The position numbers and the translations under genes were made by a program. The notes below the pieces were generated by a model, which was not told the origin of the DNA, did not search any database, and saw only the letters and a list, made by a program, of their open reading frames with translations. DNA of 16,050 nucleotides. Origin: an uncultured Collinsella sp. Its GTDB lineage: Bacteria; Actinomycetota; Coriobacteriia; Coriobacteriales; Coriobacteriaceae. Shown here piece after piece: positions 6,010-13,281 of the stretch. Each line of letters opens with the position of its first letter. The stretch's first letter is position 1. The stretch covers positions 1 to 16,050 of the forward strand of contig CALDBJ010000022.1 of assembly GCA_937937835.1 (NCBI GenBank). Reading direction: 5' to 3'.

Positions 6010-8193
6010 TTAGGACCAGAGGAGGTCGCTGCGGGTGATGGTGGCGCCGATGGCAAAGGGCATGCAGGCGATGACCGGATACAGGTAGCGCATGTAGGTC
6101 GAGCCATTGCAGGGACCGATCAGGCACACGGCGAGCACGCCCAGCAGCGGCACCCAAATGGCCAGCCCGCGCCACGAATGACGACGTAGCAGATAGAGCA
6201 CCACGGCGATCATGATCCACACATAGGTGGCCGAGCTCATGGTGAGCGAGATAAACGGGATGCGTTGTACTGCCACGCGATACAGGTTGATCAGGTGGTC
6301 GCACCAGCGCACGACCTTGCTATCGACCGGATGGAAGTCAAAGTACTTGAGGTTATCGGGCTTCGCCATAATCTCGGCACTGCGCGCCGTGCTGTAGACC
6401 CACGCATCGCGGGCGCTCGGATAAAAGTAGCCGTAGTAGTTATTGATGAGCGCCGAGATATAGCACTCGTGATCCTTTTTGAACATCTGGGCCCACACCT
6501 CAAAATAGGCCTTGATGTCCTCCTGCGAGGCGTACTCGTTAAAGCAATTTTTGACGGCGTCCGACTTATCCGGGTTGTAACGGCGCCCCAGATTCTCGTA
6601 CTTGAGCACACGGTCGATCACGGCACGCTCTTCGTCGGTCACTAAGCCGTCGCAAGGAGCCTCCACGATGGTGCCGTCCTCCTTAACCGTGGGGTTGACG
6701 CCCGAGTTGAGGCCGTCGTGCTTTTGGACGAAACGAGCCGTCTGCTGGAACGGAATCGAGAGGATTTCGCGCTTGGAACCAGGCGTGATGTCGTGCACCG
6801 GCATAAAGACCTTAGTGAAGTACATATTAGAGGCAAGGCAGAGCGCAAGCACCGCAAGAACTCCCACCCAGCGGAAACGCGGCGTGGCGCCCGAAGTCGC
6901 AGCACCAGCCTGCTTGGCTGCACGATGAGCCACATGCGCGTCCCACGCGCAAAACGCCGCCGCGATCACGCATGCCGCCAGGGAAAACACCAGGCCGCCA
7001 TTGCGCAGAAACGTGGAACCCATGGCGCCCAGAGCGAGCAGCAGCCAGTCGTGGCGCGCAAAGAGCACGGGGGCTTTCTCGCCCGTTCGCTCGACATTGG
7101 CATCACGACGGGGCAAGCCACATGCCACGAGCTTGACGGTCTGTACCAGCAGCACCAAGAACGCGTCGGCAAAGAGCACGTCTTTGGTGAGCAACGCCGC
7201 GTAGTTAGAGAACATCGGCATAAACACAAAGAACAGCAAGATCACGCCGCGGACCGGCAGGCTCACGCCCAGCTTGCGCAGCGACGAGATGGAATAGGCC
7301 ATGCAGGCGGCCGTAATGACGAACTGAGCGCAGGTGTAGATGGCAAGACCTGCGTTGGCGCTGTTGAACAGTGAAAGCCCCAGCTGGACGCACGAACCGA
7401 TGATAGCCGTGTGCACCACGGGATGATGTCCGTTGAGCAACACATTGGGATTGAGCAGACGCAGGTAGTCACTCGTGCCGTTGGGGTAGTTGAACCACTG
7501 GCGAATCTGCGCACCCGTATCTCCCATAAAAAGGCCGGGCAGCGAAGCGATGAGCGTGGGCGCCCAGGCGACCATAAGCACCAGGAAGGGCCCGGCAAAG
7601 GGATGGACCGAGAGCACGGCGTGAGCCACACGCCATACGCGGCCAAAGTGCGCTTCGGAAAACGGAATGCGCCGAGAGCTCAACCAATCTAGACACTCAA
7701 AAGCCAGGTAGAAAGCAACGACCGCCAAGAGCATCCAGCCCGCACCGCCTATCCAGGCACAGATAATGCGGGCCTTGTCGCCGAGCACGATCTCGGCCGA
7801 ATCGGTGAGGTCGTAGCTGCGGCCAAACACCATGCAGACGGCAAAGAACAGCGACGGAAGGATCACCGAGGGACGCCAAGCGTCGCCGCGGCCAAAGAAT
7901 ACGTAGCGAAACGGCAGCGTAAGCAGGCAGGCAAGCGCAAGCAGCATGACCGCGTCGGTATGGCCGGCAAACGAGAGGAGCACCTCGTAGCACACGTACA
8001 GCATGCCAGAGGCTTTGGGGTCAATCGCCAAGACCGCGTTGCTCGACACCGGGGCGGGATCGATGGAAAACGCCGTGGTCGCCAACAGCGCGAGCAAAAA
8101 TGCGATGAGGGTCTGCTTGGCGGGATAGCGCTTAAACCAGACGATGCGGGCAGCGTCGCGCGCAGCCGTTGTGGAGAGGTCGGAATCCTTCAC
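6010..8193 (-). CDS. Large polytopic membrane protein, DUF6020-like (possible glycosyltransferase-type)
   Basis: A 727-residue protein starting at GTG 8193 with only a weak AAAGG site about 10 bases upstream; no better start is in frame nearby. It has roughly 11-13 hydrophobic segments over residues 27-470 and 635-720, plus a large soluble region (about 475-630). Conserved-looking motifs are GDTGAQIRQW (224-233), NGHHPVVHT (254-262) and LLTKDVLFADAF (about 325). This pattern matches the DUF6020 proteins of Coriobacteriia and Firmicutes. An acidic D-T/S motif after the first helices, an HHP motif and a large outer loop recall the GT-C fold of lipid-linked sugar transferases, but I cannot identify substrate or chemistry. 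It is flanked on both sides by hairpins of the repeated family. No partner glycan genes are adjacent. Confidence 0.8.
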   Translation of the reverse strand: MKDSDLSTTAARDAARIVWFKRYPAKQTLIAFLLALLATTAFSIDPAPVSSNAVLAIDPKASGMLYVCYEVLLSFAGHTDAVMLLALACLLTLPFRYVFFGRGDAWRPSVILPSLFFAVCMVFGRSYDLTDSAEIVLGDKARIICAWIGGAGWMLLAVVAFYLAFECLDWLSSRRIPFSEAHFGRVWRVAHAVLSVHPFAGPFLVLMVAWAPTLIASLPGLFMGDTGAQIRQWFNYPNGTSDYLRLLNPNVLLNGHHPVVHTAIIGSCVQLGLSLFNSANAGLAIYTCAQFVITAACMAYSISSLRKLGVSLPVRGVILLFFVFMPMFSNYAALLTKDVLFADAFLVLLVQTVKLVACGLPRRDANVERTGEKAPVLFARHDWLLLALGAMGSTFLRNGGLVFSLAACVIAAAFCAWDAHVAHRAAKQAGAATSGATPRFRWVGVLAVLALCLASNMYFTKVFMPVHDITPGSKREILSIPFQQTARFVQKHDGLNSGVNPTVKEDGTIVEAPCDGLVTDEERAVIDRVLKYENLGRRYNPDKSDAVKNCFNEYASQEDIKAYFEVWAQMFKKDHECYISALINNYYGYFYPSARDAWVYSTARSAEIMAKPDNLKYFDFHPVDSKVVRWCDHLINLYRVAVQRIPFISLTMSSATYVWIMIAVVLYLLRRHSWRGLAIWVPLLGVLAVCLIGPCNGSTYMRYLYPVIACMPFAIGATITRSDLLWS

Positions 8194-8212
8194 AGTCCGA
8201 AAGCCTTTCTAG

Positions 8213-8251
8213 AAACCTGCCAAAAAGGGACAGGTTTATTTTGGCAGGTTT
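8213..8251 (+). repeat. Variable-stem hairpin element, copy 3, in the leader of the DUF6020-type gene
   Basis: Perfect 13-bp arms AAACCTGCCAAAA / TTTTGGCAGGTTT (8213-8225 with 8239-8251) enclose a 13-base loop AGGGACAGGTTTA on the plus strand. It lies 20 bases upstream of the GTG start at 8193, so it is transcribed into that gene's leader if the promoter is further upstream. It is the only good copy whose GGGACAG core points against the gene direction. Confidence 0.8.
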
Positions 8252-8289
8252 TATCTGGGAAACGTTACGGTTCTGTCATCGTTGCTCGG

Positions 8290-8332
8290 CAAGACCACCA
8301 CAAAAGTGCCTGTCCCCTTTGTGGTGGTCTTG
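8290..8332 (-). repeat. Variable-stem hairpin element, copy 4, after lgt
   Basis: Perfect 15-bp arms (8290-8304 with 8318-8332, core ACCACCACAAA) enclose a 13-base loop that reads GGGGACAGGCACT on the minus strand. It begins 1 base after the lgt TAA stop (8336-8334). There is no U-tract on either side. Together with copy 3 it fills most of the 140-bp gap between lgt and the DUF6020-type gene. Confidence 0.8.
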
Positions 8333-8333
8333 G

Positions 8334-9155
8334 TTAGGCGTCCAGGTAGACGCGCTGGGGCTGGTTGCGGCGACGGGCAAAGATGATGAGCGCCAGGCCG
8401 GCGATCACGAGCGGCAAACTCAGCAGCTGACCCATGGTGATGACGCCTCCCAGCAGATAGCCCAGCTGGGCATCGGGCACGCGCACGAACTCAACGAGAA
8501 AGCGGACGATGCCGTACCCCATCACGAACACGCCCATAAACGTACCCTGGGGCAGCAGCGGCTTTTTGCGGCTGAGCACCTGCAAAATACAGAAGAGCAC
8601 GACGCCCTCAAGAAACGCCTCGTAGAGCTGGGAGGGATGGCGCGGCATATCGCCCGCGGTGCCGCCAAAGACCACACCCCAGGGCAGATCGGTCGGCTTG
8701 CCCCACAGCTCGCCGTTGACGAAATTGGCACAACGGCCCAGGCACAGGGCCAGCGGGGCGCCGATCACGGCAAGGTCGGCGATAGTCCAGGCGTCGAGCT
8801 TATACATGCGACACACGATGATGCCGCCCAAGATGCCGCCCACCAGGCCACCGTGGAAGCTCATGCCTCCCTCGTTGGTGGCAAAGATCTCGAGCGGGTG
8901 AGTCCAATAGTAGCCATCGCCGTAAAAGACGACGTAGAACAGGCGCGCGCCGATAATAAGGCCAAAGACCGCGCCGACCACGACGCTCGTCAGGTCATCA
9001 ATCGTAATGTCGAAGCCCCAACGACGTTGCGTGCGGTACATAACGACCGCCGTGAGCAGAGCGCCGACCACGTAGGCCAGACCGTACCAGTAGATGGTGA
9101 TGGGGCCCGCCGAGATCGCGACGGGATCAAGCATATGGTAGAGGTCGTTGAGCAT
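8334..9155 (-). CDS. lgt: Prolipoprotein diacylglyceryl transferase
   Basis: A 273-residue, seven-helix-type membrane enzyme. It transfers diacylglycerol from phosphatidylglycerol to the lipobox cysteine of prolipoproteins. Family signs: SAGPITIYWYGLAYVVG near the start; GARLFYVVFY (69-78); GGMSFHGGLVGG with H101 in the HGGL motif; the Lgt signature GRCANFVNGELWGKPT (140-155) with R141, N144 and E149; and HPSQLYEAFLEG. Length is normal. The ATG at 9155 has AGGGGA 5 bases upstream; M8 is a weaker alternative. The NifU-type gene lies upstream, separated by a hairpin (9182-9214). A repeated hairpin follows the stop. Confidence 0.97.
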   Translation of the reverse strand: MLNDLYHMLDPVAISAGPITIYWYGLAYVVGALLTAVVMYRTQRRWGFDITIDDLTSVVVGAVFGLIIGARLFYVVFYGDGYYWTHPLEIFATNEGGMSFHGGLVGGILGGIIVCRMYKLDAWTIADLAVIGAPLALCLGRCANFVNGELWGKPTDLPWGVVFGGTAGDMPRHPSQLYEAFLEGVVLFCILQVLSRKKPLLPQGTFMGVFVMGYGIVRFLVEFVRVPDAQLGYLLGGVITMGQLLSLPLVIAGLALIIFARRRNQPQRVYLDA

Positions 9156-9181
9156 ATCGATCCCCTGCTCCCTACATACAA

Positions 9182-9214
9182 ATGCGGCCGCGGGTCTTAC
9201 GCTCGCAGCCGCAT
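9182..9214 (-). terminator. Hairpin between the NifU-type gene and lgt, probable terminator
   Basis: An 11-bp stem (9204-9214 with 9182-9192, one G-U wobble on the minus strand) encloses an 11-base loop and is followed by the short U-rich TTTGTATG. It leaves only 26 bases before the lgt ATG, so lgt needs either read-through or a promoter inside the upstream gene. A smaller hairpin (TGCGGA / TCCGCA, 9233-9252) precedes it. Confidence 0.55.
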
Positions 9215-9263
9215 ATTTGGGCGTAACGTCTATGCGGAGCGTACCGTCCGCAGCTTTCGCATC

Positions 9264-9542
9264 TTAGAACGGTGCGTACTCGTCGTACAGGTCCTCGGCC
9301 TCGCCGGAAGCATTGACCTGCTCAACGCGGGTAACGCCGGGCACATGCTCCTTCAGGATGCGCTCGATACCCATGGAAAGGGTCAGCGAGCTCATGGGAC
9401 AGCCGGCGCAGGCGCCCTGCAGTTCCAGCTTGACAACACCCTCGTCGTCGACGCCCACATACTCCATATCGCCGCCGTCGGCCTGCAGGTTGGGGCGAAT
9501 CTCTTCAAGAACCTTCTTAAGCAGCTCTTCGTTAACAGCCAC
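9264..9542 (-). CDS. NifU C-terminal-domain (Nfu-type) Fe-S cluster protein
   Basis: A 92-residue single-domain protein. IRPNLQADGGDMEYVGV (15-31) and GACAGCPMSSLTLSMGIERILKE (43-65) are diagnostic. C45 and C48 form the CxxC that binds or transfers an Fe-S cluster between two subunits. Length fits the stand-alone Nfu domain. The start is GTG at 9542 with AAAGGAG 5 bases upstream. No sufA/B/C/D or iscS gene is next to it in the window, so it probably acts as a cluster carrier fed from elsewhere. A palindrome sits just upstream (9565-9580). Confidence 0.95.
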   Translation of the reverse strand: MAVNEELLKKVLEEIRPNLQADGGDMEYVGVDDEGVVKLELQGACAGCPMSSLTLSMGIERILKEHVPGVTRVEQVNASGEAEDLYDEYAPF

Positions 9543-9564
9543 AGGGGCTCCTTTCTCACAATAA

Positions 9565-9580
9565 CGCGGGCACGCCCGCG
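9565..9580. promoter_or_regulatory. GC-rich palindrome upstream of the NifU-type gene
   Basis: CGCGGGC, AC, GCCCGCG: 7-bp perfect arms with a 2-base spacer, 23-38 bases upstream of the GTG start. It could be an operator in the promoter or leader, or the remains of a terminator for the upstream gene; the minus strand continues TTATTGT. I see no Fe-S regulator consensus. Confidence 0.35.
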
Positions 9581-9654
9581 GACAGAAGCTATGTTACTAC
9601 AGCCATGTACCCGCTCACGAGCCGTCCATGCGCGCAGACGCGACTTTCACGAGT

Positions 9655-9683
9655 AGTCAATTTGGGACGGGGCTCTTTTGGCT
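9655..9683 (+). repeat. Possible decayed copy 5 of the hairpin element
   Basis: The plus strand contains TTTGGGACGGGGCTCTTTTGG, which aligns with copy 3 over the GGGAC-RGG core and the TTTTGG right arm. The remaining stem is only AGTCAA / TTGGCT (one wobble). It lies in the 170-bp gap between the dCMP deaminase and the NifU-type gene. The match may be chance. Confidence 0.35.
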
Positions 9684-9712
9684 GTTTTGCCGCCAGCTGG
9701 CGTTGGCACGCG

Positions 9713-10237
9713 CTACTGCTGAGCCTGTCCCCCGGTACCAATCTGGACATCGACGATGACCTGGCGGTAGCTGATGCCACAGGAGTCGAGGATGCGGCGG
9801 CTGATACGGCCGTCATCGGTGTCGGCATACTTATTGTCCAGGTAGACGACCTCGCCCACGCCCACCTGCGCCAGGATCTTGGCGCAGTCGTGGCACGGGA
9901 ACAGCGTGACGTAGACCGTGGAACCCTCAAGGTCTTTGAGCGAGCCGCGGTAGTTGAGCACAGCGTTTGCCTCGGCGTGCACCACGTAGTTGTGCTTGTC
10001 CTGCAACGGGTCATCGCTCGTTCCCCACGGGAAAAAGTCATCATTGAGCGCCGAGGGCGTGCCGTTGTAACCCACCGAAAGGATGCGGTGGTTGGTGCTG
10101 GCGATACACGCTCCCACCTGCGTGTTGGGGTCCTTACTGCGGCGCTGCGCGGCGATGGCCACGCTCATAAAGAACTCGTCCCAGCTAATAACGTCGCGGC
10201 GCTTGCCCGACGCAGTTTGATGAAGATCGTCCGACAT
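9713..10237 (-). CDS. dCMP/deoxycytidylate deaminase family protein (ComEB-like)
   Basis: A 174-residue protein from ATG 10237, which has GGAGGTG 6-7 bases upstream; a longer reading from 10273 lacks this. Zinc-site motifs are HAEAN (H87, catalytic E89) and PCHDC (C115, C118). The N-terminal SWDEFFMSVAIAAQRRSKDPNTQVGACI and VGYNGTP are typical of deoxycytidylate deaminases, which make dUMP for dTMP synthesis. No competence genes adjoin, so the ComEB name reflects only sequence kinship. coaX lies 82 bases upstream in the same direction, perhaps co-transcribed. The last residues (GTGGQAQQ) are coded by a stretch containing GGGGACAGGCT, like the core of the hairpin family. Confidence 0.92.
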   Translation of the reverse strand: MSDDLHQTASGKRRDVISWDEFFMSVAIAAQRRSKDPNTQVGACIASTNHRILSVGYNGTPSALNDDFFPWGTSDDPLQDKHNYVVHAEANAVLNYRGSLKDLEGSTVYVTLFPCHDCAKILAQVGVGEVVYLDNKYADTDDGRISRRILDSCGISYRQVIVDVQIGTGGQAQQ

Positions 10238-10319
10238 GCCAGACACCTCCGAAATCGCAATAGTTTGACCCATTGTAGCAGGTGAAAGGTAGGGGCGCTT
10301 ATCCCACCAGCCCCTCGCC

Positions 10320-11171
10320 CTACGCGCGGCGGGGCTTTTGGTTGATGTGGTAGAGCTCGGCGAGACCCCGCAGCGTCAGCGCATCGTCGACCGTCAGGCT
10401 ATGGCCGACCAGCGCCGCAAGCGCCTCGGCATCGTCGCCGGTAATGACGATGGGCACATCGCCCTCCCCCGCGGCCTTGGTCGCGCGCATCTCGGCGAGC
10501 ACCATGTCGAGCATGCCGTCGATGCGGGCCACCTCGCCCAGAACCACGCCCGAGCGCATGGCCTCACGCGTGTTGCGGCCGATGACGTGTGTCGGCGCCG
10601 AGGGCTCAACCTGGGGTAGGCGCGCTGCTGCCGCCGAAAGTGAGCGGGCGCCGAGCGCCAGCCCCGGCGCGATAACGCCGCCGACAAAGGTGCCGTGCGC
10701 GTCGATGACCTCGATATTGGTCGTCGTGCCCAGGTCGATCACGATGCACGGCGAGCCGTAGACGGCGCGGGCCGCCACGGCATCGGCGATGCGGTCGGGG
10801 CCGATCTCGGCCGGATCGTCGTAGTGCACGGGCATGCCGGTCTTAAGTCCCGGCCCCACCGTGAGCACGCGCCCCGTGCAGGTGCGGGAAAGTGCCGCCT
10901 TCCACGGGCGCTCGAGCGCCGGGACCACGCAGCTCAGCACAGCAGCCGCGGGCACAAGCGCACCCGGCATGCCCGCATCGGCCGCCAGTGCGGCCATGAC
11001 CTGCACGAGACGCATGCGCGCCTCGTCTGCTGTGATGCTCGACGGCGTGGTGATCTCGCACGTCGCAAGCGGGCACTCCTGCGCCGCGGCCGAATCCTCG
11101 GCAAACAGGCCAAAGCGAATGAACGTGTTGCCCACGTCGACCGTCAATATATATGCGCAGCCATTAAGCAT
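10320..11171 (-). CDS. coaX: Type III pantothenate kinase
   Basis: A 283-residue protein catalysing the first step of coenzyme A synthesis. Start ATG 11171 with AAAGGAG 8 bases upstream; the reading from 11225 has no ribosome site. Motifs of the ASKHA-fold CoaX family: VDVGNTFIRFG (phosphate loop, D12), GPDRIADAVAA (124-134), IVIDLGTTTNIEVID (143-157), GGVIAPGLALGARSL, and LPQVE. The segment that in most CoaX proteins reads GTATT-x-D is GTTTNIEVID here. It is divergent from the OPT transporter with a 191-bp shared control region. Confidence 0.95.
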   Translation of the reverse strand: MLNGCAYILTVDVGNTFIRFGLFAEDSAAAQECPLATCEITTPSSITADEARMRLVQVMAALAADAGMPGALVPAAAVLSCVVPALERPWKAALSRTCTGRVLTVGPGLKTGMPVHYDDPAEIGPDRIADAVAARAVYGSPCIVIDLGTTTNIEVIDAHGTFVGGVIAPGLALGARSLSAAAARLPQVEPSAPTHVIGRNTREAMRSGVVLGEVARIDGMLDMVLAEMRATKAAGEGDVPIVITGDDAEALAALVGHSLTVDDALTLRGLAELYHINQKPRRA

Positions 11172-11217
11172 CGTCAGCGCTCCTTTCGTCTGCCCAGCAG
11201 TATATCGCCTACCTAAA

Positions 11218-11239
11218 CCAGTCATCCCAAAATGACTAG
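11218..11239. promoter_or_regulatory. Inverted repeat in the coaX/OPT divergent control region
   Basis: CCAGTCAT and ATGACTAG form 8-bp arms (7 of 8 pairs, perfect over the inner six) around CCCAAA. It is centred between two TATACT-like hexamers, one for coaX on the minus strand (about 11200) and one on the plus strand (about 11248). The placement fits an operator for one or both genes. No family of regulator can be named. Confidence 0.35.
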
Positions 11240-11362
11240 CTTGCGGCTATACTGGTGCGCGGTCGTTTGCGAGCTCACGCGGCGGCCCTTGGTAACCCGA
11301 CTTCCCGCACCGTATCCGTAGCGGCGCTCCCGGGGAAGCGGATATACGCAAAGGAGTTCTAT

Positions 11363-13066
11363 ATGAGCAATCCCTCGAACCGCGCTTCGATGCGCGGGCA
11401 ACTCACGCTGCGCGGCGTCGTCATCGGCGTCCTTGGCTGCGTGATCATCACGGCAAGCTCGGCCTACACCGCCCTCAAGATGGGCGCACTCCCCTGGCCG
11501 ATCGTCTTCGCTGCCGTCATCTCGTTGTTCTTCCTTAAGCTCATGGGCAACGCCAGCCTCAACGAGGCAAACGTCACCCACACCATCATGTCCGCAGGCG
11601 CCATGGTCGCCGGCGGTCTGGCGTTTACCATCCCGGGCGCCTGGATGCTGGGCTATGCCGACCAGATCAGCTGGCTCGACATGTTTATCGTGGCACTCGC
11701 CGGCACCATCTTGGGCCTGCTGGCCACGGCACTCATCCACCGTCACTTTATCGTGGACGCCGCACTTGAGTTCCCCACCGGCAACGCCGCGGCTCAGACC
11801 CTGCGTGCGACCGAGGCCGGCGGCAAGACCGGCAAGCAGCTCTTTGGCTCCATGGCCATCGCCGGCATCTACAGCGTGCTGCGCGACGCCCTGGACGTGG
11901 TGCCCAGCATGCTGTGCACGCTCAATATCCCCGGCGTGACCTTTGCCATCTACAACTCGCCCATGTTGCTCTCCGTCGGCTTCCTCGTGGGCTTCGCCCC
12001 CGTCGCGTTCTGGTTTGCCGGCGCGCTGCTGGGCAATTTTGGCATCATCGTCGGCGGCACCGCTGCCGGTCTGTTCGATGTTGTGACCGCGCAGGGTATC
12101 GTCAAGTCCCTAGGTATGGGCCTCATGATGGGCTTTGGCGTCGCCGTCGTCCTTAAGGACATCCTTCCGCAGGTCGCCGGTATCGTCCGCGGCCTCGCCG
12201 CCGACAGCTCCACCGACACCGACGAGCAGTCGCTCATCTCGGGCTCCCTTAAACTCGACGCCGGTATCATCGGCCTGGGCGCCGCCGCCATCGCCGTGAT
12301 CATCGCCATCGTGCTCGACCTTGGCCCCGTTCCGGCCGTCATCGTCACGCTGTTCACCTTTGTCACCACCATCATGAGCGCGCAGAGCTGCGGCCAGACG
12401 GGCATCGACCCCATGGAGATCTTCGGCCTCATCGTCATGCTCATCGTTGCCGCCTTCGCGCAGCTCGCTCAGGTCAAGCTGTTCTTTATCGCCGGCATCG
12501 TGGCCGTGGCGTGCGGCCTTGCGGGCGACGTCATGAACGACTTTAAGGCCGGCGCCGTGCTGGGCACCAACCCGCGCGCACAGTGGGTCGGCCAGGCCAT
12601 CGGCGGCATCGTGGGCGCCCTGGTCGCCGCCGCCGTCATGGTCGCGCTCGTCACCGCCTATGGTCCGGACGCCTTCGGTCCCGACAAGAGCTTCGTTGCC
12701 GCGCAGGCAAGCGTCGTCGCCACCATGGTCTCGGGCATCCCGAGCGTGCCGTGGTTTGCGGGCGGCTTTATCGCCGGCATCGTCATGTACTGGCTCGGCA
12801 TTCCGGCCATGATGATCGGCTTGGGCGTGTACCTGCCGTTCTATATGTCGCTCACGGCCTTCCTGGGCTCCTGCGTCAAGCTCGCCTACGACAAGTGGGT
12901 CGCTCACCGCGACGCCGAGGCCGGTCTTTCGGACGAGGAAAAGGCCGCCAAGGACGCCGCCTTCCAGGAGCAGGGCCTGGTTGTCGCCAGCGGCCTGCTC
13001 GGTGGCGAGTCCATCGTCGGCGTTATCCTGGCGTTCATCTCCGTGGGCTTAAGCCTGCTGGGGTAG
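11363..13066 (+). CDS. OPT-family transporter
   Basis: A 567-residue polytopic membrane protein from ATG 11363, with AAGGAG 7 bases upstream; the in-frame reading back to 11255 is leader. About 14 hydrophobic segments are visible. Early motifs SAYTALKMGALPWPIVFAA and NEANVTHTIMSAGAMVAGGLAFTIPG, the FPTGNAAAQTLRATEAGG motif near residue 135, and later SCGQTGIDPMEIFG, NDFKAGAVLGTNPRAQWVGQAIGG and the C-terminal IPAMMIGLGVYLPFYMSLTAFLG are typical of prokaryotic OPT proteins. These import oligopeptides or metal-chelate complexes with protons; the substrate cannot be read from sequence. It stands alone with a strong terminator, divergent from coaX. Confidence 0.94.
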   Translation: MSNPSNRASMRGQLTLRGVVIGVLGCVIITASSAYTALKMGALPWPIVFAAVISLFFLKLMGNASLNEANVTHTIMSAGAMVAGGLAFTIPGAWMLGYADQISWLDMFIVALAGTILGLLATALIHRHFIVDAALEFPTGNAAAQTLRATEAGGKTGKQLFGSMAIAGIYSVLRDALDVVPSMLCTLNIPGVTFAIYNSPMLLSVGFLVGFAPVAFWFAGALLGNFGIIVGGTAAGLFDVVTAQGIVKSLGMGLMMGFGVAVVLKDILPQVAGIVRGLAADSSTDTDEQSLISGSLKLDAGIIGLGAAAIAVIIAIVLDLGPVPAVIVTLFTFVTTIMSAQSCGQTGIDPMEIFGLIVMLIVAAFAQLAQVKLFFIAGIVAVACGLAGDVMNDFKAGAVLGTNPRAQWVGQAIGGIVGALVAAAVMVALVTAYGPDAFGPDKSFVAAQASVVATMVSGIPSVPWFAGGFIAGIVMYWLGIPAMMIGLGVYLPFYMSLTAFLGSCVKLAYDKWVAHRDAEAGLSDEEKAAKDAAFQEQGLVVASGLLGGESIVGVILAFISVGLSLLG

Positions 13067-13091
13067 GCCGACCAACAACGCACCAGCGCAG

Positions 13092-13129
13092 AGCGCGGGG
13101 TCGGAATCAAACCGGCCCCGCGCTTTTTT
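13092..13129 (+). terminator. Rho-independent terminator of the OPT transporter
   Basis: A 13-bp stem (13092-13104 with 13112-13124, one G-U wobble) and a 7-base loop are followed by a run of six T (13124-13129). It lies 25 bases after the stop codon. Confidence 0.95.
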
Positions 13130-13206
13130 GTCTATTCGACTCTTATGATCCTCACGGCGTTTTTAGTCAAGCCGATTAGCCTGACTTCCAGGTCAACAAA
13201 CCTTTT

Positions 13207-13235
13207 CTGACACCTTGCTCAGCGCGGTGTAGAGT
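13207..13235 (+). promoter_or_regulatory. Sigma-70-type promoter of the DUF389 gene
   Basis: CTGACA (13207-13212) and TAGAGT (13230-13235) are separated by exactly 17 bases. They match the TTGACA/TATAAT consensus at 5 and 4 of 6 positions. Predicted transcription start is near 13242, giving a leader of about 40 bases. Confidence 0.6.
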
Positions 13236-13281
13236 AAAGACGACGGGCGGGATACGCAGCCCGTGCCAGAACGAGGTAAGC

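Noticed and set aside
8169..9656. Long plus-strand open frame of 495 codons across lgt and the NifU-type gene
   Set aside because: It lies antisense to two clearly recognised genes, has a biased H/Q/R/D-rich composition typical of GC-rich shadow frames, and shows no family motif.
12110..12907. Minus-strand open frame of 265 codons opposite the OPT transporter
   Set aside because: A highly charged, D/G/H-rich shadow of hydrophobic codons, with no ribosome site or known motif.
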